Shown one piece after another: positions 16,351 through 25,952 of a stretch of 64,000 bases of DNA. How positions within the stretch are numbered: the stretch's first letter is position 1; every line of letters starts with the position of its first letter. The DNA lies in contig JBLNDT010000082.1 in the NCBI GenBank assembly GCA_050261915.1, forward strand, positions 38,710 through 102,709, written 5' to 3'. The stretch comes from UBA699 sp050261915 (GTDB lineage: Bacteria > Bacillota > Clostridia > Clostridiales > Clostridiaceae). The position numbers were made by a program, and so were the translations under genes. The notes beneath the pieces are model-generated. The model saw only the letters and a program-made list of their open reading frames with translations, had not been told where the DNA came from and made no database searches.

Positions 16351-18159
16351 ATGCAAAGCGAAAGACAAAAACATATTAGAAATTTTTCTATTATTGCACA
16401 TATAGACCATGGAAAATCAACATTGGCGGACAGGCTTCTTGAGATGACAGGAACTCTTACAAAAAGAGAGATGGAGGAGCAGGTCTTAGACAATATGGAG
16501 CTTGAAAGGGAAAGAGGAATTACAATAAAGTCCCAGGCTGCAAGACTTATATATAAAAGAAGCACAGGAGAGGAATTTGTTTTAAATCTTATTGATACCC
16601 CGGGTCATGTGGACTTTAACTATGAAGTTTCAAGAAGCCTTGCTGCTTGTGAAGGAGCAGTACTTGTAGTGGATGCAACCCAGGGCATACAGGCTCAGAC
16701 ATTGGCCAACTGCTATCTTGCTCTGGACAACAATCTTGAAATATGTCCTGTTATAAATAAAATAGATCTTGCCAGTGCAAGACCTGATGAGGTAAAAAAA
16801 GAAATTGAAGATATTATAGGAATCGATGCTTCAGATGCTCCTCTTGTTTCTGCTAAGACAGGTTTAAACATGGAAGCTGTACTTGAATCAGTAATTGAAA
16901 AGGTACCTCCTCCAGGGGGAGATGAAAATGCACCTTTAAAGGCTCTTATCTTTGACTCCTGTTATGACAGTTACAAAGGAGTAGTAAGCTATATAAGAGT
17001 AATGGAAGGAAGCATAAAGATAGGTTCCAGCATAAAATTCATGTCCAGCGGAAAAGTTTATGAAGTTACAGAGGTTGGTGTATTTGTGCCTCAGTACCTA
17101 CCTGTAGAGGAACTTAAAGCCGGGGATGTTGGATACTTTACTGCATCAATTAAAATTGTAAGGGATGCCAGAGTTGGAGATACCATAACTGATTCAAAAA
17201 ATCCTACAAAAGAAGCACTTCCAGGTTACAGACCTGCTATATCAATGGTTTACAGCGGAATCTATCCTGTAGACGGAGCAAAATACGGGGAACTTAAGGA
17301 TTCTCTTGAAAAGCTGCAGGTAAATGATGCATCCTTGTCCTTTGAACCTGAAACTTCAATAGCTCTTGGATTTGGATTTAGATGCGGCTTCCTTGGACTG
17401 CTTCACATGGAAATAATTCAGGAAAGACTTGAAAGAGAATTTAATCTGGATATTATAACCACAGCACCATCTGTTATATACAAAATAACAAAGACTGATG
17501 GAAGCGTTATAGAACTTACAAACCCTACAAACATGCCTCTGGCTTCAGAAATAAAACGCATGGAGGAACCAATAGTAAAGGCCTCTATAATAACTCCTTC
17601 AGAATATGTGGGAGCTGTAATGGATCTTTCACAAAACAGACGTGGTACCTTCAAGGATATGCAGTATCTTGAAGAAACAAGAGCAGTACTAAATTACGAA
17701 ATACCTTTAAATGAAATTATATATGACTTCTTTGATGTTTTAAAATCAAGAACAAAGGGCTATGCTTCCCTTGACTATGAGCTTCATGGATATAGAGAAG
17801 CAAAGCTTGTTAAGCTTGATACTCTTTTAAATGGAGATATAGTGGATGCCCTTTCAATGATAGTACCAGAGGAAAGAGCATATGACAGAGGAAGACATAT
17901 TGCTGTTAAGCTTAAGGAAATAATTCCTAGACAGCTTTTTGAAATTCCTATTCAGGCCGCAGTAGGGGGGAAAGTCATAGCAAGAGAAACAGTTAAGGCT
18001 ATGAGAAAAGACGTACTTGCAAAATGCTACGGTGGAGATATTACAAGAAAGAAAAAGCTACTTGAGAAGCAAAAAGAAGGAAAGAAGAGAATGAGACAGG
18101 TGGGTAGTGTTGAAGTGCCTCAGGAGGCATTTATGGCAGTACTTAAAACAGAGGATTAA
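16351..18159 (+). CDS. lepA: translation elongation factor 4 (LepA)
   Basis: 602 aa, standard length. The GTPase domain shows IAHIDHGKSTLADRLL (P-loop), RERGITIKSQA (switch I) and DTPGHVDF. EF-G-like domains II, III and V follow, then the LepA-specific C-terminal domain with GGDITRKKKLLEKQKEGKKR. It acts on stalled or misassembled ribosomes. GGGGGTTA precedes the ATG. hemW begins 2 bases after its stop. Confidence 0.98.
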   Translation: MQSERQKHIRNFSIIAHIDHGKSTLADRLLEMTGTLTKREMEEQVLDNMELERERGITIKSQAARLIYKRSTGEEFVLNLIDTPGHVDFNYEVSRSLAACEGAVLVVDATQGIQAQTLANCYLALDNNLEICPVINKIDLASARPDEVKKEIEDIIGIDASDAPLVSAKTGLNMEAVLESVIEKVPPPGGDENAPLKALIFDSCYDSYKGVVSYIRVMEGSIKIGSSIKFMSSGKVYEVTEVGVFVPQYLPVEELKAGDVGYFTASIKIVRDARVGDTITDSKNPTKEALPGYRPAISMVYSGIYPVDGAKYGELKDSLEKLQVNDASLSFEPETSIALGFGFRCGFLGLLHMEIIQERLEREFNLDIITTAPSVIYKITKTDGSVIELTNPTNMPLASEIKRMEEPIVKASIITPSEYVGAVMDLSQNRRGTFKDMQYLEETRAVLNYEIPLNEIIYDFFDVLKSRTKGYASLDYELHGYREAKLVKLDTLLNGDIVDALSMIVPEERAYDRGRHIAVKLKEIIPRQLFEIPIQAAVGGKVIARETVKAMRKDVLAKCYGGDITRKKKLLEKQKEGKKRMRQVGSVEVPQEAFMAVLKTED

Positions 18160-18160
18160 T

Positions 18161-19264
18161 ATGGATAGAGCATTATATATTCATGTACCTTTTTGTAAAA
18201 GCAAATGCCTTTACTGTGATTTTTGTTCCTACAGCGGAAGTGAAAATTTAATGATGGATTATTCAATAAGCCTTGCTGAAGAAATAAAAAGTATTGGTGA
18301 TTGCAGAATAAAGACAATATTCATAGGTGGGGGTACTCCCACCTATTTGCCTTTAGAATGCTTAAAGGTTATTGATAAAAGCATAAAAAAACTCAATAAA
18401 GATAAAGATATTGAATTTACCATAGAAGGGAACCCAGGAACCTTCAGCTTTGAAAAACTTGAATTCTTAAGAGCTATGGGTGCAAACAGACTAAGCATTG
18501 GCCTTCAGGCTTCTCAAAACCATATTTTAAAAACATTAGGAAGAATACATAGCTTTGAGGAATTTCTTGAAGGCTTTAAAATGGCTAGAAAAGCAGGTTT
18601 TCAAAATATAAATGTAGATTTGATGTTTGGGATTCCAGGGCAAACCATGTCACAATGGAAAGAAACCCTAAGGCTTGTCGTAGAACTTGAACCAGAGCAC
18701 ATATCAGCCTATAGTCTAATAATTGAGGAAGGAACTGTTTTTTTCAAGGAATATAATGAAGGTAATTTATTAATCCCTGAGGAGAATCTTGAAAGGGACA
18801 TGTATAACTATGCCAAGAATTACCTTAAGGAAAAAGGATATATTCATTATGAAATATCAAATTTTTCAAAGCCGGGAAAAGAATGCAGACATAATTTAGT
18901 ATATTGGGATCTTGAAGAATACTTTGGTTGCGGCGTAGGTGCTCATTCTTACATAAACTCAGAAAGAGTAAGCAATGAAAGCTCAATAGAAGGCTATATA
19001 AATGGAAATATTCATAAGGAAACCCACATAAATAATCTTAAGGATGACATGGAGGAATTTATGTTTATGGGTTTAAGAAAAACTGATGGGATATCCATTG
19101 ATAAATTTAACAAAAGATTCAAAATTGACATAAATGAGGTTTATGGGAAGGTAATTGACAAATATATGAAAATGGGTCTCCTTATAAAGGAATATGGCAA
19201 TATAAGGCTTTCAGACAAGGGAATAGAGGTATCAAATAGTGTTATGTGCGAATTTATTTTTTGA
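18161..19264 (+). CDS. hemW: radical SAM heme chaperone HemW (formerly called coproporphyrinogen oxidase-like)
   Basis: About 367 aa from the ATG at 18161; the longer frame starting in lepA lacks its own start signals. The radical SAM cluster motif is HVPFCKSKCLYCDFC, with the extra cysteine typical of HemW. GGGTPTYL and the SIGLQASQNHILKTLGR motif follow, then the C-terminal HemN domain. HemW proteins bind and deliver heme; the organism may have few heme targets, so the substrate is uncertain. It lies in the conserved lepA-hemW-hrcA order. Confidence 0.95.
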   Translation: MDRALYIHVPFCKSKCLYCDFCSYSGSENLMMDYSISLAEEIKSIGDCRIKTIFIGGGTPTYLPLECLKVIDKSIKKLNKDKDIEFTIEGNPGTFSFEKLEFLRAMGANRLSIGLQASQNHILKTLGRIHSFEEFLEGFKMARKAGFQNINVDLMFGIPGQTMSQWKETLRLVVELEPEHISAYSLIIEEGTVFFKEYNEGNLLIPEENLERDMYNYAKNYLKEKGYIHYEISNFSKPGKECRHNLVYWDLEEYFGCGVGAHSYINSERVSNESSIEGYINGNIHKETHINNLKDDMEEFMFMGLRKTDGISIDKFNKRFKIDINEVYGKVIDKYMKMGLLIKEYGNIRLSDKGIEVSNSVMCEFIF

Positions 19265-19364
19265 AAACACGAGATAATATAAATAAAATAGTGAAATACA
19301 TATTTAATATATGTTAATCAATATAATTTGCGTATTTAGGTAAAATATAGCGAATTGTGCATAG

Positions 19365-19393
19365 TTGACAAATAAAAACAAGAGTGATATTTT
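19365..19393 (+). promoter_or_regulatory. promoter of the hrcA-grpE-dnaK-dnaJ operon
   Basis: TTGACA (19365-19370) and TATTTT (19388-19393) are separated by 17 bases. The CIRCE operator begins 13 bases downstream, overlapping the expected transcription start. Confidence 0.7.
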
Positions 19394-19406
19394 TTAATCA
19401 TGGTGA

Positions 19407-19433
19407 TTAGCACTCAATGAGAGTGAGTGCTAA
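19407..19433. promoter_or_regulatory. CIRCE operator for HrcA
   Basis: A perfect inverted repeat TTAGCACTC-N9-GAGTGCTAA, the classic CIRCE element, 21 bases upstream of hrcA. HrcA binding here represses the heat-shock operon until misfolded protein occupies the chaperonin. Confidence 0.97.
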
Positions 19434-19454
19434 TAAAAAGAGGTGGTATAAAAA

Positions 19455-20486
19455 ATGGATGCCAGAAAGATTAAAATTCTTCAAGCAATTATAAACGATT
19501 ATATTAACACAGGGGAACCAGTGGGCTCCAGGACTATAGCAAAAAAATATGATCTTGGAATTAGTTCCGCAACCATAAGGAATGAAATGGCAGACCTTGA
19601 AGAAATGGGATATCTCGAACAGCTTCACACCTCATCAGGAAGAAAACCATCAGATAAGGGCTACAGATTGTATGTGGATAAGCTTATGCAGCATCATGAT
19701 TTAACCAGAGAGGAAGAATATATAATAAAAACCCAAATTCTTGATTCAGCTTTGTTTGAAATGGATAGATTATTAAAGCAGGCTACTACTTTGGTTTCTG
19801 AACTCACAAAACTAACATGTATTGTAAATCCGCCATCAGCAAGGAAAAGCTCTATAAGATCTCTTCAGCTTGTAAATATAGATGAAAACCAGATGCTTAT
19901 GATAGTAATTACAGACAGCGGAATAATAAAAAACAACATAATAAGGGTAAACTGCTCAGTAGACAACAACATAATGGCAAGATTGAACAATATATTAAAT
20001 TTCAGACTTAGAAACTTAACAGTGGAGCAGATAAATCTTGAGGTAATTAATAATCTTAAAAAAGACCTGGCAGGGTATGAAGACATCTTTAACGGTGTTA
20101 TTCCAGTACTTTATGAAAGCTTGAATAAGGCTGACTCCTCGGAGGTTTATGCAGAAGGTGCTGAAAATATATTTAATTATCCGGAATATAATGATATTGA
20201 AAGAGCTAAGGAGTTCTTAACACTTATTTCAGACAAGGAAAAGCTTAAAGGCTTGTTAAGTGACAATACAAGTATTTCAATAAGGATAGGAAATGAAAAT
20301 AGTGTGGATGGAGCCAGGGGCTGCAGCGTTATTACCGCTGTATACAGCCTTCATCAAAAACCACTTGGGTCAATTGGTGTTATTGGACCTACCAGGATTC
20401 AATATTCAAAAATTGTTTCAATACTGGATAAAATAGTGCATGAAATCAACCATAGTATTTCAAAAGACTATTTTGATGATAGATAA
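19455..20486 (+). CDS. hrcA: heat-inducible transcription repressor HrcA
   Basis: 343 aa. The N-terminal winged helix (about 1-75) includes KILQAIINDYINTGEPVGSR and ISSATIRNEMADLEEMGYL. A GAF-like regulatory domain follows and ends in the conserved GSIGVIGPTRIQYSKI. It represses its own operon through the CIRCE just upstream. AGAGGTGGT precedes the ATG. Confidence 0.98.
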   Translation: MDARKIKILQAIINDYINTGEPVGSRTIAKKYDLGISSATIRNEMADLEEMGYLEQLHTSSGRKPSDKGYRLYVDKLMQHHDLTREEEYIIKTQILDSALFEMDRLLKQATTLVSELTKLTCIVNPPSARKSSIRSLQLVNIDENQMLMIVITDSGIIKNNIIRVNCSVDNNIMARLNNILNFRLRNLTVEQINLEVINNLKKDLAGYEDIFNGVIPVLYESLNKADSSEVYAEGAENIFNYPEYNDIERAKEFLTLISDKEKLKGLLSDNTSISIRIGNENSVDGARGCSVITAVYSLHQKPLGSIGVIGPTRIQYSKIVSILDKIVHEINHSISKDYFDDR

Positions 20487-20511
20487 TATTTACTAGAATG
20501 GAGGAACATTT

Positions 20512-21084
20512 ATGTGTGAAGACAAAGATGTTGATTTGCAGGAGGGTATTGCTGCAGAAGAAGCAATTCCTGAAGAAATTAATATTGACCCCATGGAAGA
20601 GCTGAAAAAACAGCTGGATGAAAGTAATTCTGAAAAGATTAAATTAACAGATGAAGTAACAAAGTTAAACAACGAAATTGAAACACTTAAGGAAAGACTT
20701 GCCAGAACTGTTGCAGAGTATGAGAACTATAGAAAAAGAACTACAAAGGAAAAGGAAGGAATATATACTGCTGCTTGTGAAGATATTCTAAAGGAAGTTC
20801 TTCCGGTTTTAGACAATCTGGAAAGAGCAGCAGAGGTTAAAGGCAGTGTAGAGGACATAAAAAAAGGAATAGACATGACTGTAAAGCAATTTAATGACGG
20901 TCTTGAGAGACTGCAGGTAGAGGTTATTCCTACAAGCGAAGGCTTCGACCCGAATTTCCACAACGCAGTGATGCATGTGGAGGACCCAGCCCTTGAAAAC
21001 AACTGTGTAGCAGAGGTTTTCCAAAAGGGATATAAAAGAGGGGATAAAGTAATCAGATGCAGCATGGTAAAGGTTGCAAATTAA
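20512..21084 (+). CDS. grpE: nucleotide exchange factor GrpE
   Basis: 190 aa. An acidic N-terminus and a long coiled coil (about 25-85, with ARTVAEYENYRKRTTKEKE) lead into the C-terminal beta domain, with GFDPNFHNAVM and GYKRGDKVIRCSMVKVAN. It releases ADP from DnaK. GGAGG precedes the ATG. Second gene of the hrcA operon. Confidence 0.97.
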   Translation: MCEDKDVDLQEGIAAEEAIPEEINIDPMEELKKQLDESNSEKIKLTDEVTKLNNEIETLKERLARTVAEYENYRKRTTKEKEGIYTAACEDILKEVLPVLDNLERAAEVKGSVEDIKKGIDMTVKQFNDGLERLQVEVIPTSEGFDPNFHNAVMHVEDPALENNCVAEVFQKGYKRGDKVIRCSMVKVAN

Positions 21085-21119
21085 TAATAAGTTTAACCAA
21101 ATTTAGGAGGGAATTTTAA

Positions 21120-22949
21120 ATGTCAAAAGTTATAGGAATCGATTTAGGTACAACAAACTCATGTGTTGCTGTTATGGAGGGTGGAGACCCGGTAGTTATT
21201 ACAAACTCAGAAGGCGCAAGAACAACTCCTTCAGTAGTTTCATTTCAGGCTAACGGTGAAAGACTAGTAGGCCAGGTTGCAAAAAGACAGGCAATAACAA
21301 ACCCAGACAAAACAATATCATCAATAAAGAGACACATGGGAACAAACCACAAAGTAAATATCGATGGAAAAGAATATACACCTCAGGAAATATCAGCAAT
21401 GGTTCTTCAAAAGATAAAGGCTGATGCAGAAGCTTACCTTGGAGAAAAAGTATCCCAGGCAGTAATAACTGTTCCTGCATACTTTAATGACAGCCAGAGA
21501 CAGGCAACAAAAGATGCTGGAAGAATAGCAGGTCTTGAGGTTTTAAGAATAATAAACGAACCAACAGCTGCAGCACTTGCTTATGGTATGGACAAAATGG
21601 ATACAAACCAGAAAATATTTGTATATGATCTTGGTGGCGGTACTTTTGACGTATCAATACTAGAATTAGGTGATGGAGTATTCGAAGTTAAATCCACAAA
21701 TGGTAATACAAAGCTTGGTGGAGATGACTTTGACAACAAGGTTATGAACTTCATAGCTGATACTTTCAAGGCTGAAAATGGAATAGACTTAAGAAACGAT
21801 AAGATGGCTCTTCAGAGATTAAAGGAAGCTGCAGAAAAAGCAAAAATCGAGCTTTCATCATCAATGCAGACCAGCATAAACCTTCCATTTATAACAGCTG
21901 ATGCTACAGGTCCAAAACATATTGATATGAACCTATCAAGAGCTAAGTTCAATGAATTAACTCATGACCTCGTAGATGCTACTATAGAACCAATGAAAAA
22001 GGCATTAAGCGACGCAGGCATGTCAATAAGTGAAATAGATAAGGTAATTTTAGTTGGAGGTTCCACAAGAATTCCTGCAGTTCAGGATGCTGTTAAGAAC
22101 TTTACTGGAAAAGAACCATCAAAGGGAGTAAACCCTGATGAATGTGTTGCAGTAGGTGCAGCTATACAGGCTGGAGTATTAACTGGAGATGTTAAAGACG
22201 TACTTCTTCTTGATGTAACTCCATTAACACTTGGAATAGAAACCTTAGGCGGAGTTGCAACTGCATTAATAGAAAGAAACACAACTATACCAACTAAAAA
22301 GAGCCAGGTGTTCTCCACAGCAGCTGACGGTCAGACTTCCGTTGAAATACACGTAGTTCAAGGTGAAAGACAGATGGCTGGAGACAACAAAACTCTTGGA
22401 AGATTTACTCTTTCAGGAATAGCACCAGCTCCAAGAGGAATTCCTCAGATAGAAGTTGCTTTTGATATAGATGCTAACGGTATTGTTAACGTAACTGCAA
22501 AGGATAAGGGAACAGGAAAAGAAGCAAATATAACAATAACTGCATCAACAAACTTAAGTGATGATGAAATTGATAAGGCTGTAAAAGATGCTGAGAAGTT
22601 TGCTGAAGCAGACAAAAAGAGAAAAGAAGCAATAGAAACAAAGAACAATGCAGATCAGGCTGTTTACCAGACTGAAAAAGCTTTAAAGGATCTTGGAGAT
22701 AAGGTTTCTGCAGAAGATAAGGCAAATATAGAAGAGAAAGTTAAGGCTGTTAATGCAGTTAAAGATGGAGAAGACTTAGAAGCTATAAAGAAAGCTACAG
22801 AAGAGCTTACAGAAGCATTCTATGCTGTTTCATCAAAAATCTACCAGGCTGATGCAAATGCTGCAGGTGCTGAAGGGGCAGGTTCTACAGAAGCTCCACA
22901 TGATGACAATGTAGTAGATGCAGATTTCAAGGTGGATGAGGATAAATAG
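21120..22949 (+). CDS. dnaK: chaperone DnaK (Hsp70)
   Basis: 609 aa. The ATPase domain opens IGIDLGTTNSCVAVMEGG and includes VYDLGGGTFDVSIL and ILVGGSTRIPAVQ. The substrate-binding domain and helical lid follow, ending in an acidic tail. It folds nascent and stressed proteins with DnaJ and GrpE. AGGAGGG precedes the ATG. Codon use is strongly biased, as expected for an abundant protein. Confidence 0.99.
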   Translation: MSKVIGIDLGTTNSCVAVMEGGDPVVITNSEGARTTPSVVSFQANGERLVGQVAKRQAITNPDKTISSIKRHMGTNHKVNIDGKEYTPQEISAMVLQKIKADAEAYLGEKVSQAVITVPAYFNDSQRQATKDAGRIAGLEVLRIINEPTAAALAYGMDKMDTNQKIFVYDLGGGTFDVSILELGDGVFEVKSTNGNTKLGGDDFDNKVMNFIADTFKAENGIDLRNDKMALQRLKEAAEKAKIELSSSMQTSINLPFITADATGPKHIDMNLSRAKFNELTHDLVDATIEPMKKALSDAGMSISEIDKVILVGGSTRIPAVQDAVKNFTGKEPSKGVNPDECVAVGAAIQAGVLTGDVKDVLLLDVTPLTLGIETLGGVATALIERNTTIPTKKSQVFSTAADGQTSVEIHVVQGERQMAGDNKTLGRFTLSGIAPAPRGIPQIEVAFDIDANGIVNVTAKDKGTGKEANITITASTNLSDDEIDKAVKDAEKFAEADKKRKEAIETKNNADQAVYQTEKALKDLGDKVSAEDKANIEEKVKAVNAVKDGEDLEAIKKATEELTEAFYAVSSKIYQADANAAGAEGAGSTEAPHDDNVVDADFKVDEDK

Positions 22950-22993
22950 TTTTACAAAAATGCTTTATATAGTGTATAATATATAGCTGTGAC

Positions 22994-23028
22994 AATTAAG
23001 GGATGAGTATGCTGCTCTTCCCTTAATT
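22994..23028 (+). other. intercistronic hairpin between dnaK and dnaJ
   Basis: AATTAAGGGA (22994-23003) pairs with TCCCTTAATT (23019-23028). No T tract follows, so it looks like an mRNA-stability or partial attenuation element rather than a full terminator. Confidence 0.5.
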
Positions 23029-23058
23029 TAAGTATTATAGAGGTGGTGAAAAGCAAAG

Positions 23059-24195
23059 ATGGCAAAAAAAGATTTCTACCAGGTACTGGGGCTTGAAAAG
23101 GGTGCCAGCGATGAAGAAATTAAAAAAGCCTTTAGAAAATTGGCTATAAAATACCATCCGGATAAAAATCAAGGAGACAAGGAAGCAGAAGAGCAGTTTA
23201 AAGAAATAAACGAAGCTTATCAAGTGCTTTCAGATCCAGAGAAAAAAGCCAGATATGACCAGTATGGTACTGCTGATTTTGGTGCCGGCGGCTTTGAAGG
23301 CGGTTTTAACGGCGGCTTTGATTTTTCCGATTTAGGTGGTTTTGGTGATATATTTGACTCCTTCTTTGGAGGGGGAGGCAGCAGAAAAAGAAGAAATGGT
23401 CCTGAAAAGGGAAATGATCTTGAATATACAGTAACTCTAACCTTTATGGAAGCTGTATTCGGCCTTGAAAAGGAAATTTCAATCACAAGAAGCGAATCTT
23501 GTGAAAAGTGCGGCGGCACTGGAGCAAAGGAAGGTACAAAGCCTAAAACATGCGACAAGTGCGGTGGTACAGGCCAAATAAGAGTTCAGAGGAATACACC
23601 TCTTGGAAGCTTTATGAGCATGAATACCTGTGACAAGTGCGGAGGAAAAGGAACAATAATTTCAGATCCATGTACTGAGTGCAAGGGTGCAGGGAAGGTT
23701 AGAAAGAACAGGAAGATTAAGGTGAACATTCCAGCTGGCGTTGACAATGGAAATGTTATTCCTATAAGAGGCCAGGGAGAGCATGGCAATAATGGAGGCC
23801 CTCCTGGAGACTTGTATATAAATATCAGAGTAACGCCACATGCCCAGTTTAAGAGAAAGGGCTTTGACATATATATAGATTCACATATAAGCTTCTCACA
23901 AGCATCTCTTGGTATGGAGCTAAAGGTAGCTACCGTGGATGGAGATGTTAAATACAGCGTTCCTGCTGGAACACAGCCAGGTACTGTATTTAGACTTAAA
24001 GGAAAAGGTGTTCCAAGAGTTAACGGTCATGGCCGGGGAGATGAATATGTAAATGTTATAGTTGATATCCCTAAGACTCTTAATGCTAAACAAAAAGAAG
24101 CATTGTTTATGTATATGGAAGCCAGTGGAGAAATTTCTGATGAAGACGGCAGTAAAAAATCTTTTATGGATAAAATAAAGGACAGCTTTAAATAA
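23059..24195 (+). CDS. dnaJ: chaperone DnaJ (Hsp40)
   Basis: 378 aa. The J domain carries HPDKN (about 32-36). A Gly/Phe-rich region (about 75-115) precedes four zinc-binding repeats: CEKCGGTG, CDKCGGTG, CDKCGGKG and CTECKGAG. The C-terminal substrate-binding domains complete a type I DnaJ. It stimulates DnaK ATPase activity. AGAGGTGGTG precedes the ATG. Last gene of the CIRCE operon. Confidence 0.98.
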   Translation: MAKKDFYQVLGLEKGASDEEIKKAFRKLAIKYHPDKNQGDKEAEEQFKEINEAYQVLSDPEKKARYDQYGTADFGAGGFEGGFNGGFDFSDLGGFGDIFDSFFGGGGSRKRRNGPEKGNDLEYTVTLTFMEAVFGLEKEISITRSESCEKCGGTGAKEGTKPKTCDKCGGTGQIRVQRNTPLGSFMSMNTCDKCGGKGTIISDPCTECKGAGKVRKNRKIKVNIPAGVDNGNVIPIRGQGEHGNNGGPPGDLYINIRVTPHAQFKRKGFDIYIDSHISFSQASLGMELKVATVDGDVKYSVPAGTQPGTVFRLKGKGVPRVNGHGRGDEYVNVIVDIPKTLNAKQKEALFMYMEASGEISDEDGSKKSFMDKIKDSFK

Positions 24196-24198
24196 TGG

Positions 24199-24229
24199 CA
24201 GACTTTGTCTCTTAAAGGGGCAAAGTCTG
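24199..24229 (+). terminator. hairpin after dnaJ, weak terminator
   Basis: CAGACTTTG (24199-24207) pairs with CAAAGTCTG (24221-24229) but is followed by AATTAATA rather than a T run. It may only partly reduce read-through into prmA. Confidence 0.5.
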
Positions 24230-24250
24230 AATTAATATGGAGGTATAAAT

Positions 24251-25189
24251 ATGGATAAAGAATGGTTGGAAGTTACTATAATAACCAGCAGCGAATCTGT
24301 TGAAGCGGTATGCGGCATCCTATACAATACAAATGTACAGGGAGTTTCAATAGAAGACCCTGAGGATATTGAATTTAAGAAAAAGAACCCAGGGGATTGG
24401 GATTACTTTGATGAAACACTTCTTGAAGTTAAAGAAGGAGCTATTATAAAAGGCTATTACAAAGAGGATGAAGATTTTCAAGGTTACATAGATTACATAC
24501 GAGAAAGCTTTGATGAAATTGAAAGTTTTGGTTTAGACAAAGGTCAGGGGCTTATTACTGTAAATAAGGTTAATGAAGAAGACTGGGAAAACAACTGGAA
24601 AAAGTATTACAAGCCTGTTAAGGTGGGAGAAAAAATAGTTATTAAACCAATTTGGGAAGAATATGAAGCTAAAGCAGATGAAATTGTTGTTGAACTTGAC
24701 CCAGGTATGGCCTTTGGTACAGGTACCCATGAAACCACAAGGATGTGTATTAAGGCGCTTGAAAAATATGTAAAGCCTGATTCTGTTATATTTGATATAG
24801 GAACAGGTTCAGGGATTCTTGCAATAGCTGCAGCAAAATTAAATGCATCAAAGGTAATAGGTGTTGATCTGGATCCCGTAGCAGTTACATCTGCAAAAGA
24901 AAATGTTAAATACAATAATGTAGAAAATATTGAAATACTTCATGGAAATCTTCTTGATGTGGTTACAGGAAAAGCGGACATAGTTGTTGCAAATATTATA
25001 GCTGATATAATTATGCTCATTGTGGAGGATGTTAAAAAGTGCATTAATAAGGGTGGATACTTTATATCATCAGGTATAATAAAAGAAAGACAAGATGATG
25101 TGGTTGAAAAATTAACAGAAGCCGGTTTTGAAATTGTTGAAAATAACGTTGATGGCGAATGGGCAGCAATTGTTGCAAAATATAATTAG
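24251..25189 (+). CDS. prmA: ribosomal protein L11 methyltransferase
   Basis: 312 aa. The N-terminal substrate domain is followed by an S-adenosylmethionine methyltransferase domain with DPGMAFGTGTHETTRM and FDIGTGSGILAIAAAKL (about 158-200), and NIIADIIM as motif IV. It trimethylates L11. GGAGGT precedes the ATG. The dnaJ-prmA-rsmE-mtaB order is conserved in Clostridium. Confidence 0.96.
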   Translation: MDKEWLEVTIITSSESVEAVCGILYNTNVQGVSIEDPEDIEFKKKNPGDWDYFDETLLEVKEGAIIKGYYKEDEDFQGYIDYIRESFDEIESFGLDKGQGLITVNKVNEEDWENNWKKYYKPVKVGEKIVIKPIWEEYEAKADEIVVELDPGMAFGTGTHETTRMCIKALEKYVKPDSVIFDIGTGSGILAIAAAKLNASKVIGVDLDPVAVTSAKENVKYNNVENIEILHGNLLDVVTGKADIVVANIIADIIMLIVEDVKKCINKGGYFISSGIIKERQDDVVEKLTEAGFEIVENNVDGEWAAIVAKYN

Positions 25190-25200
25190 GGGTGTGCATA

Positions 25201-25950
25201 ATGCATAAATTCTTTGTTCCTGTAGAAAATATCAAAGAAAATATGGCAGTAATTGAAGGTGATGACGTAAAGCACATATATAAGGTGCTTAGACTTGAAG
25301 ATGGTGATACCGTGTGCATAAATGACTGCATCGGTGCTGAATATATTGGAGAAATCACTGAGATAAATAAAAAGGAAGTACTTGTAAAAATAATTAAAAG
25401 AATTGAAATTAACAATGAAAGCCCTATTGATATTTATCTTTTTCAAGGACTTCCAAAATCACAAAAGATGGACCTTATAGTTCAAAAGGCTACAGAGCTA
25501 GGTGTAAAGGAAATAACTCCGGTAATTACTGAAAGAGTTGTGGTTAAGAATGAAATAGGTGAATACAGAAAGATGGACAGGTGGAACAGAATTGCCCTTG
25601 AAGCCTGCAAACAAAGCAAGAGAACAATGATACCAAGGGTAAATTCACCTGTGGAGTTTTCATATATGCTAGACTTAATGAATAGTATGGATCTAATAAT
25701 AGTACCTTATGAAAATGAAGAACAAAAAGGGCTTAAAAGTGTTATGGGCAAAATAGAGAAGAGCTCAATAAAATCTGTGGCAATAGTAATAGGTCCAGAG
25801 GGAGGATTTGAAGAAGCTGAAATAACTGCTTTGAAAAATTCCAAAGGAGAAATTATTACTTTAGGCCCAAGGATACTTAGAACAGAAACAGCAGGTTTTG
25901 TTGCTGCATCTCTAATAATGTATGAACTGGGAGATTTGGGAGGAATTTAA
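25201..25950 (+). CDS. rsmE: 16S rRNA m3U1498 methyltransferase
   Basis: About 249 aa from the ATG at 25201, after GGGGTG; an upstream in-frame start at 25192 lies within prmA's ribosome-binding context. An N-terminal PUA-like domain precedes the SPOUT methyltransferase, with VIGPEGGFEEAEI and LGPRILRTETAGFVAAS, which forms the knot that binds S-adenosylmethionine. Confidence 0.95.
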   Translation: MHKFFVPVENIKENMAVIEGDDVKHIYKVLRLEDGDTVCINDCIGAEYIGEITEINKKEVLVKIIKRIEINNESPIDIYLFQGLPKSQKMDLIVQKATELGVKEITPVITERVVVKNEIGEYRKMDRWNRIALEACKQSKRTMIPRVNSPVEFSYMLDLMNSMDLIIVPYENEEQKGLKSVMGKIEKSSIKSVAIVIGPEGGFEEAEITALKNSKGEIITLGPRILRTETAGFVAASLIMYELGDLGGI

Positions 25951-25952
25951 TT

